A stretch of 64,000 bases of DNA from assembly GCA_948470475.1 (NCBI GenBank), contig OX419343.1, positions 16,055,828 through 16,119,827 on the forward strand, written 5' to 3'. Shown one piece after another: positions 41,283 through 52,330 of the stretch. The position numbers and the translations under genes are program-made. Origin of the DNA: Galaxea fascicularis (taxonomy: Eukaryota > Cnidaria > Anthozoa > Scleractinia > Euphylliidae). A model generated the notes under the pieces. That model was not told the origin of the DNA, did no database searches, and saw nothing but the letters and a program-made list of their open reading frames with translations. The stretch's first letter is position 1; each line of letters opens with the position of its first letter.

Positions 41283-41758
41283 GATTAACACCTACCTGTT
41301 CTCTCAATAGCTTACCTGATGAGGTCATCCTAGATATTTTGTCAAGGTTAAGTCTCCATCAAGTTCTGTGCATTGTTGCACAAGTCAGCAAACGTTTCTA
41401 CAGGTTAAGCCACCATTCTTCATTGTGGAGGATTTTTGAACACGACACATGGTTTACAAAAAGGTTGTTTGAAAACACCATTATTCAACATGCAGTACAT
41501 TTCAGGGAATTAACAACACACAGCTGTTTGAGAGATTTGAGAAATGAGACCAGTCTGGAATATATTGCAAATGGTATTGGGCAGTGTATTAACTTGAGGA
41601 AGTTAGACATCAGCTTTTTGAAATGCCTCAGGGATGTTTCATTTACTAAAGACATGTTGCACTTAGAAGAGTTATGTATGGATCAATGTCAAAACATCAG
41701 TCCTGACAGTGCGTTACAAGAAATTGTCAATGAACTTGTGCTTTCAGTAAATGTTTAA
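41283..41758 (+). CDS. F-box (plus start of leucine-rich repeats) exon
   Basis: A strong pyrimidine tract ending CTCTTTTCAG precedes 41283. The exon encodes an F-box (NSLPDEVILDILSRLSLHQV, then VSKRFYRLSHHSSLWR), about 40 residues, followed by NLRKLDISFLKCLRDVSF and LHLEELCMDQC, typical of the first leucine-rich repeats of FBXL proteins. F-box proteins recruit targets to SCF ubiquitin ligases. It lies inside the ATTT-flanked transposon after the transposase-like gene. It stops at TAA 41756-41758, so few repeats remain; the frame continues open to 42019. Confidence 0.7.
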
Positions 41759-42019
41759 GTCTTGTCAGTTGCAGCAGTTGTGTGTCAGGGCAAAAAAACT
41801 TATAATAAATATTTCTCGGCAGAGAGATGTTCTCAAATCTCAGCTGCGACTGACAGAAACATGCTTGAACAAAGCAGCAATTTAACATTTTTTGCAGTGA
41901 CTCCAATCGCTTCTGTGAACAATTTCACTGAATGGAATTCCATTTTAAGGGACTTTCATGACACTAGTTTTGGGAATGATCTCCTGTTTTTGCATAGGGT
42001 TACTGACCAGTTTCTTTAA

Positions 42020-42562
42020 AGAATGGGGGACATGTTTTTGGCTTGCATAATAGTAATATAAGCTTTCTTAAGAAGGCTTCTTGAGTTGAGTTTGAACTGT
42101 TATGTTGGACTGTTATGTGGTTGTAGGTTGAGACACCTTGTTCTGGCTCATTAAATTTTTTATTATTCTTGTCGTTGTAGTTGCTGTTCAGAAATTTCCA
42201 ACAAATCTCACCGTTTAGAGAAAAGCAAAAAGTCTAATTCAAATAAATTGTGCTGTAGGTCCTTGCTTTATTCACTATCATAGTCTAAGGAAGCAAATTT
42301 GGGTGGCACTTGTTCATAATTAAAGAAACTGTATGAAGTGGCTGTGACAGACCTGTGTCCACTATTGTTACTATTTGTTTTCACTAAATCTTAAAGTGAA
42401 CACTATAATATTGGTAAAGATAACTTATATCATGATGTAAATGATATACCTATAAAGAATAAACATGTTTTCACTAGAAAAACCTTCTTAATATATTTTT
42501 TTCTAAACTTAACTTGAGAGTGCTTTTTCTGTAAATTAAATTGAAGTGGTTTAGCCTGCTAT
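42020..42562. other. 3' part of the ATTT-flanked transposon, no gene
   Basis: AT-rich, with a possible polyadenylation signal (AATAAA near 42244 and AATAAAC near 42460). I see no coding region before the right terminal repeat. Confidence 0.4.
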
Positions 42563-42577
42563 GGTTCTGAACCCCTC
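42536..42577 (-). repeat. Right terminal inverted repeat of the ATTT-flanked transposon
   Basis: Perfect inverted 15-bp core at 42563-42577, then imperfect similarity. ATTT duplication follows at 42578-42581. Confidence 0.75.
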
Positions 42578-42599
42578 ATTTAATACAAGAACTTCATGA

Positions 42600-43541
42600 A
42601 TAAATTATTCAAGGACAATGTGCTCTCTGAGGTAATATTTACGAAATGTACGTTCATTTGTCCAGTCAGCAGTGCGCAAAATTTCTGCGACTGGAACACC
42701 CTTAATGTACGCATTGGTGACAGAAGCACCCCTGACACTATGTGCCTTAAAAACTGAGGTCTATGCCTGCACTCGACAGGACTGACTTAATCCACCTCCC
42801 TACAGTGGAAGTGGTCACTGGCTTATAAGGCCTAATAAATGAAATAAACACCTTTGAACTAGAACGTAGTTTTTCAGTACGCAAAATATACTCGGCTAAT
42901 GTAGACATGGTACATAAAGAAGGGTCTTCTGGTAAAGACATAAACTTGACTTCCAGCGATTTACCCGGTTTTGAGGTTTTCAAATGTTCTGCTATGACAA
43001 AACTTAAGCAATCTTGAGATTGTTTCTTAAAGTTAAGATGTAATGCACACAACGTCTGCTCTCTTTGAGCAGAAGATAAAGCACAAAGCATCACAGTTTT
43101 CATTGTCAGAGTCTTTAAATTAAGTTGTTCCAAAGGGAACAAAGTCCTCAAATAACTGGTAACTTTGGCAACATCCCAAGTTGAAGAGTAACGTGGAAGT
43201 GGAGTCCTGAGATGGTAAATTCCCTTAAGAAGCCTGACCACAAGTGGGTGAGAACCAATAGCAACATTATTGACAGGATACAAAGTTGAAGAGAGAGCTT
43301 ATCGGTATGTGTTGACTGTACTGTAGTTCTTGCCCCCAGTAAAGGACTATGAAAGAAAATTAACTACTTCCTCGACTGATGCATGAAGTAAATCAATTTT
43401 CCTTTGCTCGCACCAGCCACACCATTTCTTCCAGGCTGAGTTGTACTGTTTATCAGTCCCAGGGGTCCAAGATGCACTGATGATTGTGATTGCATCATCA
43501 GAAAGGCCTCTGTCCAAAAGCGATCTCTGGATAACATCCAT
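42600..43541 (-). pseudogene. DIRS tyrosine recombinase (younger element), frameshifted
   Basis: Integration enzyme of DIRS elements. The N-terminal domain starts in the frame of 43541-43347 (DVIQRSLLDRGLSDDAI, SWTPGTDKQYNSAWKKW), followed by LPRYSSTWDVAKVTSYLRT and VMLCALSSAQREQTLCALH (43283-42747). The catalytic C-terminus with H-x2-R (AHSVRG) and the nucleophilic Tyr region (FRKYY) is in another frame. A run of five T at the SF codon before K-A-H adds one base and ends the main frame. A further break lies near 43300-43345. Confidence 0.85.
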
Positions 43542-43948
43542 GCAGCTAGTCGTAAGTTGTCCTTCAAGGGGTGAAGTTCGTGGCTGTGAGGCAATGTAAG
43601 AAGATTGTCCTTCCTAGGCAGTAGGATTGGTTGCTCTACTGCCAATTGAAGGAGCAGGGGATACCAGTTTTGAGTTGTCCATACTGGAGTTGTGAGAAGC
43701 ACCAGAGCCTTGTCGTTGCATATCTTTGCCAAAACTTGGGTTAATAGGCTAAAAGGAGGAAAAGCGTAACACTTTAAATTATCCCAGCTAATACTGAAAG
43801 CATCAACAGCCATAGCACCAGGTTTTGGATGCCATGAAACAAAACAATCTGTCTTGACATTAAGTCGTGATGCAAATAAATCAATATCAGGAACAAAGGT
43901 CATGTTTGTTATCTGATTAAAGATGTCAATATCAACCGACCACTCCAA
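43364..43948 (-). pseudogene. DIRS RNase H-to-recombinase linker
   Basis: 194-residue open stretch with IDLFASRLNVKTDCFVSWHP, MAVDAFSISW, AFPPFSLL and LTTPVWTTQNWYPLLL, the segment that normally follows RNase H in DIRS and Ngaro-like elements. It overlaps the next frame, which holds the recombinase N-terminus, indicating a frame change. Confidence 0.8.
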
Positions 43949-44033
43949 GTTGGAAGAGAATTCTCCAGATAAGGAGTCTCCTACTAAATTCTCCTTCCTT
44001 GGAATGTGTTGAGCGGAAATAAGTATATTCCTT

Positions 44034-44237
44034 TCAAATACACCATTCCCATAAAGTTCTAGATAATGAATTCAGAGAAGGAGATTTAATACCTCCCATT
44101 TTGTTGATGTAAGCAACAGCGGTGGAATTATCAAGTTTCAGTCTTACATGAACATCCCGCAGATTGGGCACAAAGGCTTGTAAAGCGTACAAAGCAGCAA
44201 GCAACTCCAAATAATTGATATGGTTGTGAGCTTCCAA
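44034..44237 (-). pseudogene. DIRS RNase H core
   Basis: HINYLELLAALYALQAF, VRLKLDNSTAVAYINKMG and SRTLWEWC, the standard DIRS RNase H segments (compare the older copy at 4447-4620). The frame stops after WEWC and differs from the preceding RT frame. Confidence 0.85.
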
Positions 44238-44240
44238 TAT

Positions 44241-44792
44241 CTACCATTGGCCATTAGCTGACTGACCACCGCAGGAAGCTCCCCTGCCAGCTAAGCTGGC
44301 ATCACATTCAATATAGATGTCAATGGGATGTTCCCCGAAAAAACGGCCATTAAATTTAGCAAGGTTATTTATAATCCAGTGTAAGTCTGATTTAGCTTGA
44401 GGGCTCAAAATGATAGCCTGATCAAAATCTAGATTCTCTGATAATGCTCGAGATTTACACAATTCAATAGATCTGTAGTACAGATTTAAATGATTTAGAG
44501 CTGGGAAAGCTGACACAAGAAGACCAGTCACAGGAGCAACCTCCTTAACCGAAGGATTGTTCTTGGAAACAAGGTTGAGACAGGCAGAAATAATTCTCTG
44601 CAATTTATCTTCAGGGAGCAAAAGCTTCATGGAAATTGAATCGATAATAAAACCAAGAAAACAAATCCTTGTAGTAGATTGAAGTTGAGATTTGGCATCA
44701 TTTATCACAAAACCTAAGCTCTCTAGTAGCTTTCGCAATAAAGAACGCTGCTCCATGCACTCTGCAAAAGAGCTTGCAACAAGCAGGATGTC
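44241..44792 (-). pseudogene. DIRS reverse transcriptase, C-terminal part
   Basis: Begins inside the catalytic DDILL box (LLDILLVASSFAEC on this side of the Penelope-like insertion) and continues through LLRKLLESLGFVINDAKSQL, CFLGFIIDS and LPEDKLQRI to the start of RNase H (IYIECDASLAGRGA). Confidence 0.85.
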
Positions 44793-45597
44793 AAGCAGGA
44801 TGGCCAAAAGGCGAGAATATGTTTTTGACGTCCTAAAGGTCAATGGCTACCCAAACACTTTCCTTCGTAACTGCTTAAAACCAGTTACTCCTTCTCTCAA
44901 CACCTCCGGGGACGAGGTTTCGGCTACAGGTTTTGCCGTCATTCCGTACATCCGCGGTGTTACAGAACCCATTAAGAGAGTCTTGTGTAGCCACAATGTT
45001 AAAGTTGCACAAAAACCTTTTCAGACGTTGAGTCATATTTTTGCCAAACCTAAGAATCCTGTGTTGAAAGAACAACGAACTGACGCTGTTTATTCTATTC
45101 CATGCAATGACTGTGATCATGAGTACATTGGACACATCAAGCGTTAGCTTGGCACGTGTTTAAAAGAGCATCAAAAAGCAGTTTTTCTTTGCAAAAAGGA
45201 AAATTCCGCTTTGTCGGAACATGCTTGCCAAACCAACCATACAATAGCATTGGATAATTCCAAAATTATCACCACTAACCGGCGGTACCATCAACGGCTT
45301 TGTTTGGAAGCTTGGCACATCAACTCCGCCCACGCTCCTTTAAACCGTGACGATGGCGGCCTTTTACCTGACACCTATTTACACCTCATCAAAACAAAAG
45401 GTCGTTAATTAGTAAGCATATAAAAGGGTCCTTTTTGCAACACTAAATCACCCCTGATGAAGATACTAGGCAGGAGTGTCGAAACGTTGGGTCGTGAATT
45501 GTAACTTGTTAAGTTATATTCATCAATTTTCAAACCAGAGTAGTATCAAACCATGTCTGATTGTCCACCTGGTTGCAGTGTGAACTTGAACATACCT
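44793..45597 (+). mobile_element. 5'-truncated Penelope-like element
   Basis: Plus-strand fragment inserted in the DIRS reverse transcriptase. It encodes the end of the Penelope RT (VFDVLKVNGYPNTFLRNCL) and the GIY-YIG endonuclease (DAVYSIPCNDCDHEYIG, CLKEHQKAVFLC, ALSEHACQTNHTIAL). A TAG at 45145-45147 breaks the frame between them. The DIRS target is duplicated as an approximately 13-bp CAAG(C/T)AGGATGTC at 44780-44792 and 45598-45610. The 3' part contains the hammerhead-like motif. Confidence 0.85.
45446..45500 (+). ncRNA. Hammerhead-ribozyme-like motif of the Penelope-like element
   Basis: Core CTGATGA (45454-45460), stem II GATACT/AGTGTC (45462-45467 with 45475-45480, one G-T wobble), GAAAC (45481-45485), a very short helix III and a GTC cleavage triplet (45491-45493). 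Helix I can pair TCAC (45448-45451) with GTGA (45494-45497) but leaves two unpaired C before the core. Penelope-like elements are known to carry minimal type I hammerheads with short helix III, so position and order fit. Activity of this copy is uncertain. Confidence 0.65.
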
Positions 45598-46415
45598 CAA
45601 GTAGGATGTCATCTAAGAAAATGACAATCTTGAGGCCATTCAGTCTGAGTTGTGCAACAATAGGTTTGAAAATCTTGATAAAAACCCTAGGTGCCAAACT
45701 ATAACCAAAAGGTAGACAAGTAAACTCATATCCCTGCTCTCTCCAAATAAAATGCAAATATTTGCAATGTGGTCGAAAAAATTGGCACACTGAAATAGAC
45801 ATCCTTGAGATCAAGTGACACCATATAATCCCCAAGGGAAACAAAATTCATAGCTGTCTGAATATTTTCCATTTTCAAATGGATCCTTTGCAGATATTGG
45901 TTCAAAGGTTTCAAATTAATTACTGGACGCAAATCACCAGTCTTCTTAGGTACCAGAAAAATATTTGAAATAAAGTCATAGGAACAGGAAGAGATTTTCC
46001 TAATAGCCCCTTTAGTTAGGAGTTTGGTAATCTCCTCATTGATGAGTTGTTTTTCCCTTTCACTGAAAGCGGGTGGTCCAGGTAATACTGACTGAACATG
46101 AAGGGAATCAAATTCCAAATGGTAACCTGAAACGGTCTCCAGGACCCAAGGGTCACTGGTGATTTTGCGCCAGACATCAAGGTTATGCAATAAATTAACC
46201 GCATAAGCATGAGACTCAGGAGAAATGTTTACCTGTCCATTCATGCCTTGTCTCTCAGCTCCTTGGAGGAGTGAGGAAGGTGGATTCGCACTGCAGGTCT
46301 CCCTTCGGACACCTCTTGAACCTAAAAAAGGTTTTCGGCCATGCTGGGAGTGCTTGAAATTGTTACTACCACTCTTATAATCAGAGGTTCGACGCACCAG
46401 GCTGGAACGAACCAC
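45530..46415 (-). pseudogene. DIRS reverse transcriptase, N-terminal and catalytic part
   Basis: Reads SEREKQLINEEITKLLTKG, SNIFLVPKKTGDLRPVINLKPLN and SLDLKDVYFSVPI (first catalytic Asp), then in another frame YEFTCLPFGYSLAPRVF and IVIFLDDILLE (catalytic DD), which is cut by the Penelope-like insertion. A frame change lies between 45726 and 45844. Confidence 0.87.
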
Positions 46416-46434
46416 GGTCTTCTTGGAATTTTAT

Positions 46435-47388
46435 TTACCTCCCCAATATCTTTAATGTGCTTGGGAAGTTCATCTCCAAGGTTGTTACCGGATTCGATTT
46501 GCTGCAAACAGACTGATAAGCCACTGCAATATCTGGTTTCAAAAATTCTCGTCTCTTTAAGGAGGCAAGAAAGGAGGCATGGCCCAAGAAGGAAATTGCA
46601 TCACCTATGACCAGTAGGATCTCAGAAGGTTGTAACATTTTCCTTTCATTCTGAGCCACTAGGACAGAATCAAACAGTTGTACCAGTGGTTGGGCTGATT
46701 TAACTATGTTCTTCTGAACTTCTTGTATCCCGAGATCTTTAGTCTTTGTATGTCTTGGCAGAGCATGCCAAAGTTCAAGGTTCACCTTTGGGACACACAA
46801 GAACTTGCAATTTTGCGGAGTCTTGTATTTATCTTGTAACTCCTTCAACTTTGATTCCAATGGTTTTTTGGAACACACATCGTTCACTTGCTGAGCAATA
46901 ACATCAGCCACGTTAGAACCAAAGCTCTCCTTCTCCTCAAACACCGAGGGTAAAAACACGCTTTAGTCAAGCTGTTTTTTACTGTTGGCTCCTGATGTGG
47001 ATGCCGAAGTTTGCTCAGTCGAAATAACCACTGTTGGGTCAAAAATGGCGTCATGAGAAAAAACAGAATCAACTGTATTCGATTTGGCAGTTGTATTTCC
47101 AGATTCGGGAAGAGAAGCAACACCACTGATGCCAACAAGTTTCTCGTTTAAAGCATTCAAGGACTGCATAATATGGTTGATACCGAGCTGATCCTTGAGG
47201 TCGTCGATATCAAATTCAAAATGGTCATCCTGAGGAAACTCGTCTGAGACATTAGTGATTTCGCTGTGGACAATAATCGGGTCAACCGTTAAGGAGTCAC
47301 CGGTTCGGTCCTCCTGTAAAGAAATATTTCTTGTGGTAGAAGTCATGGTGTGAACTTCGCTCCACTTGGGCACTGGTTGACAATACAA
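46435..47388 (-). pseudogene. DIRS gag-like protein, one in-frame stop
   Basis: A single frame from 47388 down to 46435, broken only by TAA at 46963-46965 between NSKKQLD and SVFLPSV. The acidic N-terminal half (DDHFEFDIDDLKDQLG) and helical C-terminal half (CVPKVNLELWHALPRHTKTKD) match DIRS/Ngaro gag-like proteins. The C-terminal tail continues in a further frame (ELPKHIKDIGEVNK, 46507 on). Confidence 0.75.
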
Positions 47389-47631
47389 GTAAAGATTTTG
47401 GCGCTCAAATTTCCTTCAAAACTGTATAAACAGAGACAACCAAGATAAAACAGCGCAATAAAGGGCAACAGCCTAGAGATAAACCACAAATGAACAGAAA
47501 GAGCAAATATCACCCCAACTCACTGACCGGGAAGCATGAAAGGAAGAACTGATTATTTGTGTCCTCTCCTGGGATTATATACCGTCCAGTAATTTGCATA
47601 TTTATCCCATAATGCGGAGCATGTCGAAAGA

Positions 47632-47905
47632 GAACTCAAATGCTTCATCAGTCTACTGCTCTATTAGTCAACCATGTCAAGCCACACAATTCGGTCACAA
47701 GTTCCACTGTCACTCATTGGGTAAAATCTACCCTCGAAAACACAGGCATAGATGTCAGCACTTTCTCTACCCCACAGCAGCAGGACTGCGGCCTCATCTT
47801 ATGGTTTTTCTTCTCGCCTTCTGCTCCCAGATATCCTTAAAGCTGGTGGATGGTCAAATGCAGGGTTCTTTGCCTGACATTACAATAAACTGGTATCTCA
47901 AAATT
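47632..47905 (+). pseudogene. Older DIRS element, recombinase C-terminal part
   Basis: Continues the recombinase interrupted at 5720: TQMLHQSTALLVNHVKP, STVTHWVKSTLENTGIDVS, then in a shifted frame ILKAGGWSNAGFFA and HYNKLVSQ with a stop in between. Same strand and same protein as the 5330-5717 fragment, which identifies it as the other half. Confidence 0.8.
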
Positions 47906-49247
47906 TTGGGAGTGCCAGCCTCACCCCTTCAGGAGGGGGGGGGGAAACTCCCATATGGAACAGACGGGAATGCTTGTCATCTCGTTTATGGTTTTAAATT
48001 TTGGATTTTGGTCTCGTTTGGGGTGTTCTGGGCAAAGTGCCAATATTTTAAGCCGCCAAGGTCTCTTTTAGGGTTCCGCAAAGAAACACAGAATTATGCG
48101 AAGAGAAACAGAAGTCAAATTTTCTTTTTAACTTGTTTTGTTTAGCATATTACCTCTGTGGTTATAAATCGAAGTGTGGCTACCATTTCCGGTTCCTGTT
48201 GCATCATGTGATTCCCTCAGGGGAATTGCACGTGCCTTTGTAGTTTTTTTTTGGTAAAAGAAAATTGTCGCATCCAACAGTTTTTTAACGTACAGTTTTA
48301 ATGTACAGTCTTTTGAAGTACAAGTAAGCGAATTTTCAAAGTTTAGGATTGTCTAGTGCGTTGGGGAACTAACACAAAGATTTCTACAAATAGTAGAGAA
48401 CATTATAATCCGATTCATCAGTGACAATAAAGGAAGCCTTATTACACAATGTCTTTGTGCTTTGTCTGTTGTTTGTCTATAACAGGAAACTCTGCAGGTT
48501 TAGCACTTACAAAATTACAAAACGATCATGCTAAAAATATCCGTAAGCTGGTTTCCCGGGGTTGGTTTATGGATTGTTGTCTCAACGTGTTCTAAGAGTT
48601 CGTCCTTTATTTCTGTGACCTTGCATCAACCTGTTTTTATTTCAATATTTACTGGAATATAAATTTCACTGCTAACAAGCGATTGGATCCACAAAAGGCC
48701 TGGAAACTGCTGCAAAAGTTAAGTCATTTCTTGTTATTAATGATGTGGTTCAGAGGTCAGGTCAGGTCAAGCCTCAGGCCACTGATGCCATGAGGCACAC
48801 GTGGTGATTGGCACATTCGACTTTTATTCCTTGCCTTTTATCATGTAAGTTTAATGAATATCTCAAAAAACCTAAATTAGGTCTAAATCTGATCATTTCT
48901 AAACAGTTTATTCCGTCCTCGAAAAGCCTAAGAGGCGCCTATTGTTAGATTTACTTTGGACGCTCTTTCTGCAGACCAATTTTCAAGCCTCTGCCCCACT
49001 GCCCTCTGTTTTGATCACGGGGTTAAATAACTGGTGTAAAAACCGGTTTCGGGTTTCGTGCACTCACTTAAACTCGGGCGATATCCCGCGATATGCATTT
49101 GAATTCCCCTGATCTTTTATGTTAGTGTTTATGAAACTGAAACACAATTACTTATCGTATGGTTCAAAAATGGTTTCAAGCGATTGCTTAGAATTCTAAA
49201 AATATATATTTAAATCATGTACTGATCTGTGTGGGAAAGATCAGAGG
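47906..49247. other. No gene recognised
   Basis: Moderately AT-rich. Short G run near 47938-47945. No recognisable domain, splice signal pair or repeat end. Confidence 0.4.
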
Positions 49248-49259
49248 GTGTCAGAGCCA

Positions 49260-50772
49260 ATGGGTATAGACAAGCGTGGTGTTAGCCGTGGAAAGTGCAC
49301 CCAATGTAATGAATGTGAGGAATATGAGACCAGCAGTTCAACTGTCCTTTGCGAATACTGTGGACACAGACCAGTACAACATGAGGTGATCAGTACCTCT
49401 AGGGCACAAGCTGGGCCAGAACTGGAGCCACCTGAGAAATGGGTGAAGTCAGCAAAAGAGGGAGAAGAGGTCATCATTGTGGACAATGTTTAAGTCTGTG
49501 AGAATGACAAAAGACTTATGTAGGATGATTTGGTGAGTAAACTATAAAACTTGGCAGGGTAATCATACATCCTTACATTATAGTATTTGCCAATCCTTTC
49601 AAATAATACATACCGTTCAACAGTTTTTAAGGGGTTTACGGCCACCAACAGGACTTTAAGCCTTTCTTTCTTTTCTTTTTTTAGAACCTGCAAAAAGAGT
49701 TTTTACAAGAGGTTTGTGAAGAATTGTCTCTTGAACATCAACAGCTATATTCAGTGTCCTGCAAATTTAAACCACAAATCGATCCTGAGGCGAAGGTCAA
49801 AATCATTTGCCAGATATGCGATGTTGAAATCACACCGGGACTTAATGTAAGGCGACATTTCATGGAATCCTCATCTCACAAATCTAAAGTATACTACTTT
49901 CACAGGTAGAAAAAACGTTCCCTCTGAGAGCGTCATCAACTTGGACATGGATGAAGGAAAAAAAATAGCTTTCTTGAAGAAATTTCTCCTGCACGTTAGA
50001 AGTTAAGGGTGGCCATGTTGTTTGTTACTTCTGTGTGGAAGCAGCCGCACCATTAACCTCAATCCGCATCACGGCTCGTTCGAAAATAATGTGCACAGTC
50101 ACCTACAATCAAAGCAACATTCAGCCACAGCTAAAGGTGAAAAGCAAGGTATGCTCGATGCTATGTTTTGCACATAGTCAAGTTCGTCTAGAGTCCCATC
50201 ATGTAGAGACTGACCTAAGCAGGAGGCTTAGTACCATTTAAAGTACGTCAAATATGGTGACACATCATTAAATCCCAGTTTTACTTCATGACAGTCATGT
50301 GTCTTCCGATGGTGGTGAAATTTTGTGGTACAGAGAACCATATTTTCAGTTGGAGACAATAAATGGAACTTTTCGTCACAGAGACTGCAAGAGGTTCTCT
50401 AGCTTTGGAACTTTTGGGAATGGCACGTGCTCTGCTTGTAACAGCATTCCAAAGATTGTTTCTTTTCGATTAAAGTTGCAAAGACGAAGTGATTCTCGAG
50501 GTAATTCTAATGAAACTGACACAAGCAAAACAAATTTTACTTATTTGCCAAGGGATCAGTTGTTACTCAAACTCAGAGAAACCAAAGAGCAACTTGAAGG
50601 CTGCAGGTCTCAAGTCTTTTTGTTGAGTAGTGCTTTGCCACATGTGAAGCAAAGGGCCCATTCATTGAAAGATAAAGTTAAAGAATTTTCCAGGAGAGAC
50701 GACATCAGTGCAATTGGTTATAACATCGCCACAGCGTACAAAGAAGGAAAACTAAAAAAAAGGCAGGGGTAG
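49260..50772 (+). CDS. Cys/His-rich transposon-like gene, several exons
   Basis: At least four exon-like blocks on one strand. (a) 49260-49493: zinc-binding CTQCNECEEYE then CEYCGHRPVQHE (C-x2-C-x2-C, C-x2-C-G-H, H). (b) 49685-49905: after a T-rich acceptor, a C2H2-type unit CQICDV...RRHFMESSSHKSK, ending at a GTAGAA donor. (c) About 49985-50150: GGHVVCYFCVEA, then in a shifted frame a His-rich HSHLQSKQHS, ending AAG GTATGC. (d) 50299-50772: FQLETINGTFRHRDCKRFSS, CSACNSIPKIVSF and a Leu-rich coiled coil. This looks like a cnidarian transposon-related protein, partly decayed. I cannot name the family. Confidence 0.45.
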
Positions 50773-50834
50773 TGAAAAATAAATTCCCCAAAACCTTTGC
50801 AAAAAGAAGACAGGAAAAAGATACAGCGCTACTT

Positions 50835-50940
50835 CAAAAGACTTCTATGAGGTCTTGTTGACGATGGGAGGGCCCCATTTGTGTGATTTTGTTTCTCAAA
50901 ACCTAGATGGTCCACACATACATTCTGCAATGGTTTCCCA
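50835..50940 (+). pseudogene. Probable further fragment of the same gene
   Basis: In one frame the text reads YEVLLTMGGPHLCDFVSQNL then DGPHIHSA, which looks like conserved coding sequence continuing block (d) after a frame change. Confidence 0.35.
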
Positions 50941-50949
50941 TGCAAAAAT

Positions 50950-51135
50950 AAATGTGTGATCACATGTGTGATCACACTTGGAAAGTGTGATAAAAGTGTG
51001 ATTCTAAAAATCACACTTTTTCACACTTGTAAGCACACTTCTCATGTGTGATTCACAATATTGAAGTGTGATTAAGAAGTGTGATAAGCAAAGTGTGATT
51101 TTGCAGGCTTTGACAACTCAATCACACTCTTCTAC
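50950..51135. repeat. Dense AGTGTGAT / ATCACACT array
   Basis: At least a dozen copies of the octamer in both orientations within about 185 bp, some back to back as TGTGATCACA. Spacing is irregular, unlike a simple tandem repeat. Confidence 0.8.
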
Positions 51136-51559
51136 ATTAGAGAAAAATAAAAGAAATTAATGGAATTATTACACTAAGAGAGAGTGATATTTTAAGGAAA
51201 TGGCATAAAGGTGTAGTACTTTTGTAATTTAAAAAGTAAGCCAAGAACACTACAAGCATCTACATCAGTAGTTGCTGCATAATGACTGATTGCACTGTAG
51301 TTTAATTTGTTTGTACACTTAAACACAAACAGTTTTGTTACTAGGTTTATTCAAATACGTTACTAATACACTAACTGCGGAACATCATTTCTCTTACCAC
51401 ATAGTCCCACCAGAAATGCATTTTGATTATTGCAGCTGCTTATACTGCTACTATGAGAGTTAAGTGTCATTGGTAGATATTTTATTCTTACTGGCCTGGT
51501 GTGAATCTATTCTCTTAACAGTCTGCTTCTGTAATGTTACTTATTGTTACTTGTATTTC

Positions 51560-51780
51560 AATTATTATCCCAGCTGATGTTGTCAGGTTCAAGGTACAAT
51601 GGCTTGAGGGTATTTGAGTGGGACTCTGGATCTAATTTAGTCCAAGTTCAAACAGTGATTGACTCATTAAATTGTGTTCTTGGGCAAGATCTCTTTACTC
51701 TCATCCTGCCCCTTTCCACCAAGGTGGGGGTATTTGTTATGGACTAGCATCTCATTCAGCTTGCCATGGCTTGGCAAAAA
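51560..51780 (+). repeat. tRNA-derived SINE copy (degenerate)
   Basis: Shares an ordered set of blocks with the copy at 60105-60340: GTGTTCTTGGGC, CCCTTTCCACCAAGGTG and GGACTAGCATCTCATTCA. The 5' part is too diverged to show a good A box. Confidence 0.6.
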
Positions 51781-51930
51781 CTTGGAGTTTGTTCAGATGA
51801 ACTATCTTCTGGATTCCCCTTTTGACCTTGGGTGTGTACCAGGGTTATCAGTAAATTTTTTTCAAAGACTGACAAAATTGCACAAGCCCGTAGGGCAAGT
51901 GCAATTTGTGGTTTTTGAAAAAATTTACAA

Positions 51931-51966
<36 letters not shown>

Positions 51967-52060
51967 GTGATTACTTATTAATAATACACTTAAAAAAATA
52001 GACTACTTATAAAGCTTCAAGCCCATACATTGACTACTGAGGTACACAGAAGGCATTTCT
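51780..52060. other. No gene recognised
   Basis: AT-rich spacer with an inverted echo TTTTTTCAAA(G/A)AC / GGTTTTTGAAAAAATTT around 51856-51930 that could form a foldback. Nothing coding. Confidence 0.3.
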
Positions 52061-52064
52061 CTCG

Positions 52065-52330
52065 ATCTTCCAAAACTTGGAGAAGCTTCGAAAATATCCG
52101 GAGATCACTGGAAGTGTTCGGTAATCTTCGGTAATGTTCGGGTAATCTTCGCAAGTGTTCGGCTGATCGTCGGGAATCGTCGGAAGCATTCGGGTGATTT
52201 TCGGAAGTGTTCTGCGATCTTCGGAAATCTTCGTCTGGTCTTCAGAAATCTTCGGAAGGTTTCGCACGATATTCGGCGGTCTTCGAAATACATCGGTTGG
52301 TCTTCGGAAGTCTTTGAGTCTTCCATCCTG
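52065..52330. repeat. Minisatellite of TTCGG-containing units
   Basis: Irregular tandem array with about 13-14-bp units of the kind (C/G)TTCGGAAGT and CTTCGGTAATG. In the minus strand it gives ISEDRRTLPKI-type text, clearly repeat-derived and not a domain. Confidence 0.8.

Noticed and set aside
41762..42019. Downstream open frame in the same frame as the F-box exon
   Set aside because: Separated by a stop, and its sequence does not continue the leucine-rich repeat pattern. Mentioned under the F-box exon only.
52065..52330. Repetitive SEDRRTLPKI-type protein
   Set aside because: Produced by the TTCGG minisatellite, with similar text in more than one frame.
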